Of a DNA stretch of 13,606 nt, positions 1 through 7,527 are shown piece by piece. Source of the stretch: Brachionus plicatilis (taxonomy: Eukaryota; Rotifera; Eurotatoria; Ploima; Brachionidae). Both the position numbers and the translations under genes were made by a program. Every line of letters begins with the position of its first letter. The first letter of the stretch is position 1. The stretch is taken from assembly GCA_010279815.1 (NCBI GenBank), contig QEOQ01000378.1, forward strand, positions 75,006 to 88,611. Reading direction: 5' to 3'. The notes below the pieces were generated by a model. It did no database searches. It saw only the letters and a program-made list of their open reading frames with translations, and was not told the origin of the DNA.

Positions 1-148
1 CGTTTATCTAGAGCTAAATCTTTAAGAAATATTTGAACTGAGAGCATAGCATTTTAAAAATTCAATTAGCAAAGTATTTTTGAAAAATTTTGAAAAACAT
101 TTCAAAATTGTTAAAAAAAAATTTCTATGCTCGTATTTTGCTCATATC

Positions 149-868
149 TTAATCAAGAAAGACAGCGGTTTTTGATGGCGAATTAGAAGTAATATCAGCA
201 ATGACAAGATCGAGAACATTGTCTATGGTTCAAATACAAACTGATGCAAAAATCAATCATTTAGTATTTCTAGAAATTCTTCACTTGCCTTGCATCCACG
301 CACCATCACAGTTCCGCCTTCAACTTCGCATTTGTTTGCAGGATAATTGACATCTCCAAACAATAGCATATATAACATCTTATGCTCAACCAATAATTTT
401 ACCGACTTGGCTGAATTATTAATATCGATTGTTTGTTCATCACTGCTACGATCTTCACTTATTGGTGGACGATTCTAATTTATTTAAAAGGCAACTAACT
501 TCATTAGACGTTACATCATCTCTGACATAAATAGCAACCCTACCCCCTATTTGCAAATAAGGACCATTTCTATCACGACGATATAATGTGTAATTCGGTA
601 AGTGACCTATTGATTTTTCATTAAGCCATGTCTCTGTAGGCGCTACTAAATGTGAAAACCTTAAGCTCAACAACAATGAATTAAACTCATCCCATTTATT
701 ACATATTAAAGTTGGGTTTGCATAAAAACATCTAGGTTCCTCCATTTCATAAGATGCATCAGATTTTTGTTCGTCTGATGCTCTATCACTTGCCTCAACA
801 GTTGTAGAAGCATTTGAACTGCTCGAAGCATTCAATATAGTAAGGTCCACTTTGTTCAGGTCACACAC
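149..868 (-). pseudogene. LINE AP-endonuclease domain (copy A), broken
   Basis: The endonuclease would nick target DNA to prime reverse transcription. Visible motifs in order: NPTLICNKWDEF (the N-x-x-S-L-x-N-K motif, about 710-675), TETWLN with the catalytic Glu (about 637-620), YTLYRRDRN and GGRVAIYVRDD (about 590-520). After a frameshift near 460 come GDVNYP (340-357), carrying the catalytic Asp and Asn of the usual GDFN motif, then EVEGGTVMVRGC and EEFLEILND. A further shift gives NVLDLVIADITSNSP, the conserved 'LDLV(I)T' strand near the C-terminus, ending at the TAA at 149-151. The final SDH motif is not found. Catalytic residues are largely kept, but at least two frameshifts and internal stops (for example after LEILND) make it non-functional. 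Confidence 0.8.
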
Positions 869-1380
869 ACATCATTTCACTTTTACTTTCATCGCAGTTT
901 TATCAAAGGTTGAGGCATCTTTACTATTTAAAGAAGTCGAGGCTAGATTAGTGAGTTCTAGACTCAACCAATCGCACAACGTCACCTCTAACGGCATAGT
1001 AGCAGTTTTTCCCATCTCTATTGACTTATTTAAGCCTCCCTTCTATTGCAGTCCCATCTCCTTGGATGTTTGCATTCTTCTTTTTAGCCTCTTCTCTGCT
1101 GGCGTTCTGTCTTTATTAACATATACTCTACTGAACTCGTCAATTCTTTAAGATTTTTTGAGTTTATGAGGGCCATCTTCTATTTATTATTATTATTAAA
1201 CTCTATGAGAATTAGTCTTGGAACAGCTTGATTCTGAGCACTGACTGTACTTTGACTTTGACTAGAAGGTAGTCTTATTTTCTTTAGTCTTTTGACGCTC
1301 TTGGCATCTGCATCTGCATCTGCTCATCTAATCCCGAGTTCTCAACCAATTTAGTTACTGTTTCCTTTTCAGCGCTTATT

Positions 1381-1430
1381 TTTTAACCAATTTTAACCAG
1401 TATTAACCAGTATTAACCAGTATTAACCAG
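1381..1430. repeat. 10-bp tandem repeat, five units
   Basis: Units TTTTAACCAA, TTTTAACCAG and three identical TATTAACCAG lie end to end. Looser relatives (TTTTTAAC, CTTAACCAGTATT) continue to about 1455. On the minus strand the unit reads ATACTGGTTA, matching an AATACTGGTTAA stretch in the LINE leader at about 1445-1456. The array therefore looks like a local amplification of LINE sequence after the copy died: it places TAA codons in frame and breaks the leader domain. Confidence 0.85.
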
Positions 1431-1665
1431 TGTTTTTAACAGCTTAACCAGTATTCGATTCAGCTAAACCAGGGACTACTACATTGTTTTCTTTCCTACT
1501 TATGTCTGTCTGCTCTTTAGCAATAGTTGCTAATAAAACATTGACTTGTTTGCTATTTTTTTTCCATTAACCATACTGGCGAATGAAAGTGTTGGCCAAC
1601 CATATGAATTTTAAGAATCGCCAGTTGAATTACTACTTTCACATATACAGTCTTTTTTATCCAGT

Positions 1666-1742
1666 GTAGAAATTAGTGTTGGGAATCGACTAGGTCGACT
1701 AGAGTCGACTCGGAACAAAATATGCCCAACACTAGTAGAAAT
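1666..1742. repeat. 8-bp target-site duplication flanking the MITE
   Basis: GTAGAAAT occurs at 1666-1673 and again at 1735-1742, directly abutting the two ends of the 61-bp element, with no mismatch. Removing one copy plus the element restores a continuous minus-strand frame through the LINE leader. Confidence 0.9.
1674..1734. mobile_element. 61-bp hAT-type miniature element (MITE)
   Basis: The element begins TAGTGTTGGG and ends CCCAACACTA, perfect 10-bp terminal inverted repeats. They fit the hAT terminal consensus YARNG. It is flanked on both sides by the identical 8-mer GTAGAAAT, the target-site length of hAT transposases, with T and A at positions 2 and 7 as is common for that superfamily. 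The interior is 41 bp with three TCGACT motifs (1686, 1695, 1705) and no coding room. It must have been moved by a transposase encoded elsewhere. It lies inside the LINE leader frame, and element plus duplication is 69 bp, so the minus-strand frame stays open across it. Confidence 0.88.
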
Positions 1743-1850
1743 GGTGTCGGAGTGACTTGACTCGACTTTTTGGCTTTTCAATTCAAAAAATTCTGCTATA
1801 AAACAATTTTTGATTTTTTTCTTTTTACTAGTATCACCAGTCGTATTCAT

Positions 1851-2233
1851 ATTTTCAAGGCCGCCATTTCATAATTTGAATTTAAGTTAAACTTGCCGTC
1901 ACATTAATTTATGTCACACAGGACAATGATAGACAATAAATTGAAATTAATTTAAAAAATATTATCAATGACTAGACTTAAAAAAATTTGTGACATACAA
2001 ACAATCTGAACTAAGAGATATTTACTTTTAAACAAACAAAAAATCAGTGTGAGACTAGTTTCATTTTTCAATGGCAGCAAGTAAAAGCCATGACTTTTAT
2101 TAGGCTTAAAAGACTGTTTTTTTATCTTTTGTAGAAGTCTGATTTCAAAATATTAAATCTTAATTAATAAATAAGTTTAAATTTAGCTGGGACAGTATAA
2201 GCATTGATTTCGCATTTACAATCGAACCTCATC
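1851..2233. other. AT-rich stretch, no gene seen
   Basis: This lies upstream of the LINE copy A start codon, so the part nearest 1851 may be that element's 5' untranslated region. I find no open frame, repeat or motif here that I can name. Confidence 0.4.
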
Positions 2234-2311
2234 GAAGATTCATCGAAGAAGCGTCGTGAGCTTTTTCGATGAATCTTCCACTTTTATAAGCTCTTTTGGC
2301 TTATAAGGTGG
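2234..2311. repeat. Two adjacent hairpins
   Basis: First hairpin: 19-nt arms 2234-2252 and 2260-2278 (GAAGATTCATCGAAGAAGC against its complement), 18 perfect pairs plus one G-T position, with a 7-nt loop GTCGTGA. Second hairpin: arms about 2278-2291 and 2299-2311 built on CTTATAAGC/GCTTATAAG, with a loop of about 7 nt. The two share the TTCC/GGAA junction. The local base composition is richer in GC than the flanks. No coding frame, hammerhead core or target-site duplication is evident. This could be a decayed foldback/MITE or a transcript-level structure. Confidence 0.7.
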
Positions 2312-2446
2312 AAAATTTGACTGCAGTGTATATCTAGAATTGGATACAGGCCCTATCGCTTACTATTATTAAAGGTCACATGAAAGAAAATAATTCAAGT
2401 TAATTCTTGCGAAATTTACTTGTCAAAATTAACTTGTCTAAACTAA

Positions 2447-3476
2447 GCATATTCGAGTGACTACGTCGAATTTGTTAGTCAAGAAAGGTATGCTAGATAT
2501 GATGGTCTAATACAGAGATTTCATTTATGGGTTCCAGAACTAGTTTATTATAAATCACGAGAAATTATTGAGGCACCACTAGCTAATTATTCACTTACTG
2601 TGTTAATTTTTATTATATATAAATTAAATATGCAAACAGTTTTCTATAAATTGGATGAAAAGGCCACATGGCTTTTTGTAAAATATATGATAACTACAAA
2701 GAATTCGCTGCAAATTTTGGTTCAAAATTTGATATGTTTCTCACGTAACCAATTCATTTAATTTTTTGGTTTTAATATATTAATAATTTTTTCTTAAGTG
2801 CTCTCTGTGGTAAAGCTGCCTCACAAATTCTAAGATTATCTTTATTTATTCATATGTTCAAAAAAGCATTTTCCATTGTTAAAGAAGTAAAGAAAATAGA
2901 TAATCTTGCTATCAACACACATTCCCTAAACAAGAAACTTGATTAAGTGATAACCTCCCTCTCTAAGTAACCTGAAAAATACAATATGATCAGTGAAGAC
3001 AGCTTAAAGAAAGCACAAAATTTAGTGGGCTTCTTCAATAAAATCAAAATTTGTATCGATTAGAATTTGTATCAAAATTAGCCGATTATCTAAATAAAAA
3101 CTATCAAGAAAGTTTTTAGAAAATTTTGGAAACGATTAATGAAACCAGAATTGAGAATTCAAATATGATTTTTACTAAGCAGTTTATTGATGTTAGCAAA
3201 AAAATAATTCTTTATAAAACTAAAGATGGATAAACTAGCTCATTTACAACAAATAATATAAAACAAATATTTTCATCAGCTTATACAAAAAGCGATAGTG
3301 TGGAAGTAGCTCCTAAATTAGAAAAATATGGTATCATTAAATTAGAACAGAGAAAAAGAATTTTTAATTCTGGTGGAAAAGTTACTTTAATTTATGTGTT
3401 AAAAAATCATATAAATCTAATTTTATTTTTTTTAAAGGGTAATACGTTTATAACCATATTATCAAGGCTGGAGATT
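2447..3476 (+). pseudogene. DUF3987-like protein remnant, multi-exon
   Basis: Three frames make a coherent C-terminal half. The frame at 2447-2758 is open for 104 codons and includes YDGLIQRFHLWVPELVYY, like the 'GLxxRFLxxxPxPVYY' stretch of DUF3987 proteins, then a hydrophobic helix and YKLDEKATWLF. The frame at 2776-3060 has LSALCGKAASQILRLSLF, close to the 'LSALLGKxxxQILRLS' signature of that family, followed by a helical region ending SLKKAQNLVGFFNKIK, with TAA at 2944 and 2968. The frame at 3066-3476 gives KQFIDVSKKIILY and a winged-helix-like end, LEKYGIIKLEQRKRI, with TAG at 3117 and TAA at 3231. DUF3987 proteins resemble helicase/primase-type proteins and are often carried by mobile elements. 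The family call is from memory of motifs. A 55-bp intron at about 2745-2798 (GTAACC...TTCTTAAG) is possible, but its phase is off by one. Confidence 0.55.
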
Positions 3477-4092
3477 TAAAGCAATGATTTGGCATAGACA
3501 TATTTTACAAGCTAAAGTTTTGATAGGTAAAACCATAATTTAAATATTATTGTTCTTATGATAAAATGACCATATTTAAAAAAAGATAAAACTAAAAATT
3601 TAAATTTAAATTCTTAGATATTTTAAAATCTCTTTTCAATTATTGATCTATTTTTTAGATAATGCAACTAAGGAAAAAGTTATGAAAAACAGAATGCAAA
3701 CTGAGGAAAGCCATATCACCCCTTCAGAATGTAAAAAAAAACAATTAAATTGTCTTTTATTAATTTTTTTTAATGAATGAAGATTTAATAATAAATGAAA
3801 ATTCAATCAAGCGATATACAGTTGATGAATATGAAACTCCAGCATTTTTTATGAATTTAGGGACTCAAATTTTTAAAACTATTCATATAATAAAGACTTG
3901 ACTACCGACTTGAACAATATCCCCCAAAGTCAAAGCAACGATCAGTCAAGAAATGATTTAGAAAGGAATCAAGATTAGGATTCATTTTTACAATTAATAG
4001 ATTTTAGCGACAATAATCAACACGTTAAACGATATCAAGTGGAAAATTCTATTTTAATTATCCTTTTTAAATTACTTAAATTGTTTAAATGA
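3438..4092 (+). pseudogene. Three downstream exon remnants, unidentified
   Basis: Exon remnants whose splice phases agree. The first (about 3438-3526) reads GWRFKAMIWHRHILQAKVLI and ends in phase 1 at GTAAAACC. The intron is 3527-3658 (ending TTTTTTAG). The second exon, 3659-3730, reads DNATKEKVMKNRMQTEES and ends in phase 1. The intron is 3731-3782 (GTAAAA...GAAG). The third starts at 3783 with YLIINENSIKRYTVDEYE, then shifts frame to 3889-4089 (NKDLTTDLNNIPQSQS...), with one TAG at 3976. The consistent phase over two introns argues for a real former gene, perhaps the 3' continuation of the DUF3987-like gene, though nothing proves the link. I recognise no domain. The last part is N/Q/S/D-rich and probably disordered. 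Confidence 0.5.
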
Positions 4093-4523
4093 TAATACAA
4101 AAATTTTGTTTAATTTTTATCATATTTTGCTTAAAATATCTATAGTTTTTAATTAACAATATTGTACGGAAACTGCTATAAAAACAAAATAATAATAAAA
4201 TAATAAAAGATAATAAAATTATTTTCTAATTAAATTTAATTTTAAGATTTAATGATATTTTATTTTAAATCCATCTTTTAAAATAAAGGGCATAATATCT
4301 TTTTTTACAAAAATCATAACAGAAAAATGTTATTTTATTTTTTCCAATTGTACAAAAAGAGTTTGAGAGCTCAGAATTTGTTTTTAAAAATGTGAATTAA
4401 TTGAAGAACCATTTTTTTACAAGAAGAAAATAAACAATAATATTTATCTTTTATAAATAATAATATAAGTTTCACATTGACAAAAAAAAGTAAAACTTTC
4501 GTAAAATAAAACATTTTAAGATT
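4093..4523. other. AT-rich spacer
   Basis: Low-complexity A/T sequence with short AATAATAAAA-type runs around 4185-4220. No frame, structured repeat or motif that I can support. Confidence 0.5.
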
Positions 4524-4772
4524 ATGAGTTCTCAGGAATGTCTCACTAAGACGCCGCCTTTAGGAATATCTTCATAAATTACCAGTCAAAGTAAGAAAAT
4601 GGTAGTGAACAATAAAAACGGTTTACAACAAAATCAAGAAGAAGAATATGTTTTTTAACAAAATTCTCATTTAGGAAATTAAAAAAAGAAGTTGACCAAA
4701 AAGCCTCAAGAATAAAAAGGAAGAAGAACTGAAAGAGAAAGGAAAAATCAACAAGAAATAATTAAAATATAA
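4524..4772 (+). pseudogene. Charged Q/K/E-rich frame broken by TAA codons
   Basis: Starting at an ATG (MSSQECLTKTPPLGISS) one frame continues for 82 codons to 4772 with TAA interruptions near 4575, 4656, 4680 and 4710. Between them the residues form a sensible charged, low-complexity chain: SQSKKMVVNNKNGLQQNQEE, then KKKLTKKPQE and GRRTERERKNQQEIIK. Interruptions of one type, within a sequence of otherwise biased composition, suggest a decayed disordered or coiled-coil N-terminal exon rather than chance. It follows the 2447-4092 remnant on the same strand, but whether it is the start of another gene or a later exon cannot be told. Chance remains possible in such A-rich DNA. Confidence 0.35.
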
Positions 4773-5262
4773 CAAAAATTGAACAAAGCAATAAAAGTAA
4801 AATTTTTAATAAAAAATAATCAAATGTAAATATAAAAAATACAATAAATTGAAAACAATCACTGTTAGTAAATAAATAAATTATGATAATCAAAATATTC
4901 TTTTAAGTATCCATAAAATGTAAATATAAATTATTAATTAAAACAGAACTATTAAAACTGTTGAAAATTAATCAAAATATTATTTAAAATTATTCACATT
5001 AAAAGATTAACCACTGAAACAGAAACGATTAATTAAAACATGTTTTCAAATAAATTATTTAATAACATATCGGATATGTTGGTTTATCATAAATTTTCGA
5101 AAATATAAAAAATTATATGAAATTAGAAATCGTTCAATTATTAATTATCTATACAGGGCAGAAAAATGAAATTTCTGATATTGAGGCTACAACGCTGATT
5201 ATCTAAAATTTGATCCAAAATTTTTTTTTGGAAATATGAAAAATTAGATAGTTTTATATTAA
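4773..5262. other. AT-rich spacer
   Basis: Dense TAA/TAG in all frames and no recognisable repeat. A short segment at about 5156-5205 after CTATACAG (GQKNEISDIEATTLII) could be a lost exon of the cysteine-cluster gene that follows, but it is too short to support. Confidence 0.4.
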
Positions 5263-5881
5263 AAAATTCATTTCAATAGTTTGCCAGCAATTAAAAACAT
5301 TGCATATTTTGATTGCACAATTATTCAATTCATACAGCGCCCATTTTTAGTGATATTGTTCTGGAGCAAACCGATGCTGGTACAATGTAACAACTGTCCT
5401 AAATGTAAAATCAAATATTATCTAAATTTATATAGAACTGCAAATGGAGAGAGAAATTTTTATTCAAACATCATCGATTCACATTATTTTTCATTTTCTA
5501 AGGAATTGATATTTGATAAAGCCCTTTTAAATAATTTATCATCAGACATTTTGTTTAAACATTGTTCTTTTAATTCATACAGTTACTCGTATAATTATTT
5601 CCATTCATTGAATGCAAAACAAGAAATTTTAGACAAAAAAGTTGTAAGTTTGAAAGAGAAGGGTTTGACTGAAGTTTTTTTCTATTTTAATATCGAAATT
5701 TTTTGTGTTTAATTTATTTTCCAAAAATATAAATATTAAGTCGATTTACGTGAAAGATCTTGACACAAATTTTAAGGAGATATTATCATACAAAAAATTG
5801 CAAACATAAATATTGCAGTAAAATTATAAGCATATAGGAAATACATATCGAGATTTTTTCATGTATTGTTGGCATTTTTGA
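5263..5881 (+). pseudogene. Cysteine-cluster protein remnant, possibly KDZ-transposon-associated
   Basis: An open frame of 150 codons at 5263-5712 has no ATG near its start, so it is probably an internal exon. It carries VQCNNCPKCKIKYYL, a C-x2-C-x2-C cluster followed by an aromatic stretch, then ERNFYSNIID, SFSKELIFDKALLNNLSSDI and KGLTEVFFYFNIE. After a gap and shift the chain resumes as VKDLDTNFKEIL (5741-5806), and in a third frame as HKYCSKIISI and GNTYRDFFMYCWHF (5805-5878). The order (cysteine knuckle, 'YYLNxY', 'SFxKExxFxxxLLxxLxxDI', 'DLDxxxKEI', Cys/His tail) resembles CxC-type cysteine-cluster proteins found with KDZ transposases and expanded in several invertebrates. That identification is from memory. 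At least two frameshifts and an internal TAG show decay. Confidence 0.45.
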
Positions 5882-6466
5882 ATAAAATGAAAAATATTTT
5901 GATTAGATCAATAGAAATCATAATTTAAAAAAAATATTTATTGACCATTAGAAGTGTAAGAATAAAAAAAAAATCAATTAATCTTAAGAATAAACCTAAA
6001 TGCGATAGTTGCCGACGATTCCACATTTGCTCGTCTAATTAATTGTCTAAAAATTTTAAGATTTTCCCTCTAAAAATGTTCATTTTGAAAGACTTTTAGT
6101 CAATTGTTTAAATAAATTTAAAAAAAACAAAAATGCACAAATATCTCGATATGAATAAAGTAAATCGATTAAAATGCTTATCATCTTTAGGATATTTTGA
6201 CTCAAAAGAATTTGCTTATCTTATTTTAAAATCTGGACTTATTTAAATGAATCAAAATTAACACTAAAAATTAAAATAAAATAAACAGTAATTTAAAACT
6301 AATTAACATGCAAATGGAATTTTTTCATAAGATATCAGAGTAAATGATCATAAAAAATTAATATTAAATCATTAAACAAAAGGCCACTCCTTTTTTAAAT
6401 TTCAATATGTTTTAAATACTATTGATATAAAAAATGATTATGTAGGTCAGTGAATTTAAATTAAAA
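5882..6466. other. AT-rich spacer with faint coding traces
   Basis: Mostly A/T. At about 5998-6038 the plus strand reads PKCDSCRRFHICSS, a possible last cysteine cluster of the gene upstream. At 6133-6243 an ATG frame of 37 codons (MHKYLDMNKVNRLKCLSSLG...) is open, but nothing else supports it. No Gypsy integrase is found here, although it should lie 3' of the RNase H on the minus strand. Confidence 0.35.
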
Positions 6467-6987
6467 TTATGATTTTTTTATTTCATAAATTCTTGGCAGG
6501 CCATCTGCATCGTTGTTTAAGTTTCCTTTTTTGTATTCAATAATAAAATTATATACCGCTAATTTAAGTCACCATCTCGTTAATCTAGACGATGAAAAAG
6601 TTAAATTATTTAGATGCGTGAGGGGATTGTGGTCTGTTAGAAGGATGAACTCTGTTTCATAAAGATTCAACTGCAAAAATTATAGCCAGTTACTCTCTTT
6701 CAATCGTACTATAATTTCTTTCTGCTTATTCAGAGATCTACTGGCAAAAAAATAACTCTTTCTCTGCCTTCTTTATCATTTTGTATTAATACTGCTCCCA
6801 AAACTAACTTTGCGTTAAGAGGATAAAAGTTTTGTTAAAATTTGGGTAAGCCAAAATTGGGGTAGTAGATAAAAATTAAAAATAGTTTGATAATAAAGCC
6901 TAAAAATTGTTTGATTTGTTTTGCCGTCTTTGTTTTAGTATGATTTATTATTTTCTCTATTCTACTTTGATCTATTTAAACGCCCTT
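6467..6987 (-). pseudogene. RT connection and RNase H of Gypsy remnant
   Basis: IDQSRIEKIINHTKTKTAKQ then IKQFLGF and YYPNFG (about 6985-6850) match the 'VDPxKIEKI...PKTVKQLRxFLGLxNYYRRFIPNF' connection of Ty3/Gypsy RT. Then comes LGAVLIQNDKEGRERVIF (about 6803-6750), the first RNase H strand, where the expected leading Asp is Asn. NYSTIERE, a TAA and LAIIFAVESL (about 6716-6665) follow in another frame, then TEFILLTDHNPLTH (about 6654-6613) with the conserved D-H-x-P. Finally come SSSRLTRW, a TGA, YNFIIEYKKGNLNNDADGL and the TAA at 6467-6469. About five residues are missing between VESL and YETEF. RNase H would degrade the RNA of the hybrid; here it is broken by two shifts and several stops. 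Confidence 0.82.
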
Positions 6988-7518
6988 AGAGATATTGCTT
7001 TGTGTTACGCTATTAACAGTTTCTGAATCAATGCTTTTATGTACAAATTCTGAGAGTTCCTTCTCGTATTTTATCAAATCAAGTATTTCTACTTTACTTA
7101 ACCTACCGAGAATGGTATATATAGATAGCGTTGACACCGGTAAGGAGTTATCTGAAATTAGTTTAATTATCTGTTTATTAGTTACTAAAATATCTTTACT
7201 GCAATCATTAATACATTAATTAGGTTTGAGAAAATCAATACTAAAGATTACGTCATTATTAAAGTTTCTGGCAATAATCAACACAGCTTTTAATTGCTTG
7301 GAGCCAATTGTAATAGACAGTGTTGTTTGTCCAATGGTTTTTAAAGTCAACCTGTTTGTCGTTATTCAATTTTTTGGGTTTTTTATGCGACTTAATTATA
7401 AATTTTTTTATAAAGCATAATTTTCACTTGGAAAGGAATTTTTTGCCCCTCTGTCAACTAGACATGTCTTCTCCATATTATTTATAAAAAGTTTTATTGT
7501 AGGAGCTTCTCCCTGTTA
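6988..7518 (-). pseudogene. Retropepsin-like protease of Gypsy remnant
   Basis: Minus-strand frame starting after TAA with GEAPTIKLFINN, then CLVDRGAKNSF: the D-T/S-G active-site motif is here D-R-G (7447-7455). After two stops the flap-like part reads TLKTIGQTTLSITIGSKQL, and VIFSIDFLKPN (about 7250-7219) matches the conserved 'VILGxDFL' strand. Downstream are a stop and an open frame (DCSKDILVTNKQ to VTQSNISKG) that would lie before or within the RT N-terminus. The protein would cleave the Gag-Pol polyprotein. Loss of the middle Thr/Ser of the triad plus the stops make it inactive. The call is firm because both the triad strand and the DFL strand are present in order. Confidence 0.72.
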
Positions 7519-7527
7519 AAATCTAAG

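Larger units (their letters stand above)
149..1850 (-). mobile_element. LINE copy A, CR1/L2/Jockey-like, decayed 5' half
   Basis: Non-LTR retrotransposon fragment read on the minus strand. In order it holds an ATG at 1850, a leader or ORF1-like region (1850 to about 869) and an apurinic-endonuclease-like domain (868 to 149). No reverse transcriptase follows, because the coding signal ends at a stop at 149-151 and the DNA beyond is AT-rich. The domain order matches elements in which an ORF1-like segment precedes the endonuclease. Several frameshifts and stops show that it is dead. A hAT miniature element and a 10-bp tandem repeat lie within it. The family call rests on the endonuclease and leader motifs; the clade is an inference, since the RT that would decide it is missing. 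Confidence 0.8.
869..1850 (-). pseudogene. LINE leader / ORF1-like region, broken
   Basis: From the ATG at 1850 (MNTTGDTSKKKKIK...) the frame runs open to a TAA near 1610, through the hAT insertion. It resumes with FASMVNGKKNSKQVN and IAKEQTDISRKENNVVVPGL (about 1590-1450), which resembles the 'RxRKNNxVIxGLxES' start of the RRM-like domain in LINE ORF1 proteins. Further on come SVKRLKKIRLPSS (about 1290-1260), PRLILIEFNN (about 1220-1190) and FSRVYVNKDRTPAEKR (about 1135-1090), which fit the 'RPxLLxVEF ... VYxNxDxTPxER' stretch of the same domain. Lower-complexity S/T-rich sequence then leads to the endonuclease. The piece between about 1440 and 1380 is disturbed by a tandem repeat, and a (GCATCT)3 run lies at 1304-1321. 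In life it would be a nucleic-acid-binding leader protein. Several frames must be joined, so it is a pseudogene. Confidence 0.7.
6467..7518 (-). mobile_element. Ty3/Gypsy-type LTR retrotransposon remnant
   Basis: Read on the minus strand, the pol order protease, RT connection/thumb, RNase H is kept, but the RT fingers and palm are missing, as is the integrase. No LTRs, primer-binding site or polypurine tract are evident. The RNase H and connection motifs are those of Metaviridae (Ty3/Gypsy) rather than Copia. Degenerate frames, a changed protease active-site triad and several stops show that the copy is long dead. Confidence 0.8.

Noticed and set aside
852..1151. 99-codon plus-strand frame
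   Set aside because: It is the opposite strand of the LINE copy A leader region, which carries recognisable motifs; the plus frame resembles nothing.
2234..2278. Hammerhead-type ribozyme
   Set aside because: The hairpin lacks the CUGANGA and GAAA core elements; the few CTGATGA strings elsewhere have no partner motifs.
2851..4772. Alternative genetic code with TAA/TAG read as glutamine
   Set aside because: Several plus-strand frames read well if TAA/TAG are Gln, but in the LINE and Gypsy remnants stops stand at positions where the family has Tyr, Leu, Trp, Arg or Gly, and TGA interrupts as well. Frameshifts are common, so ordinary pseudogene decay explains all of it. The animal-type domains also argue against a ciliate.
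6133..6246. 37-codon ATG frame as a small gene
   Set aside because: Short, with no similarity and no supporting signal in very AT-rich DNA.
6995..7420. Two plus-strand frames of 74 and 64 codons
   Set aside because: Shadows of the Gypsy protease frame on the minus strand.
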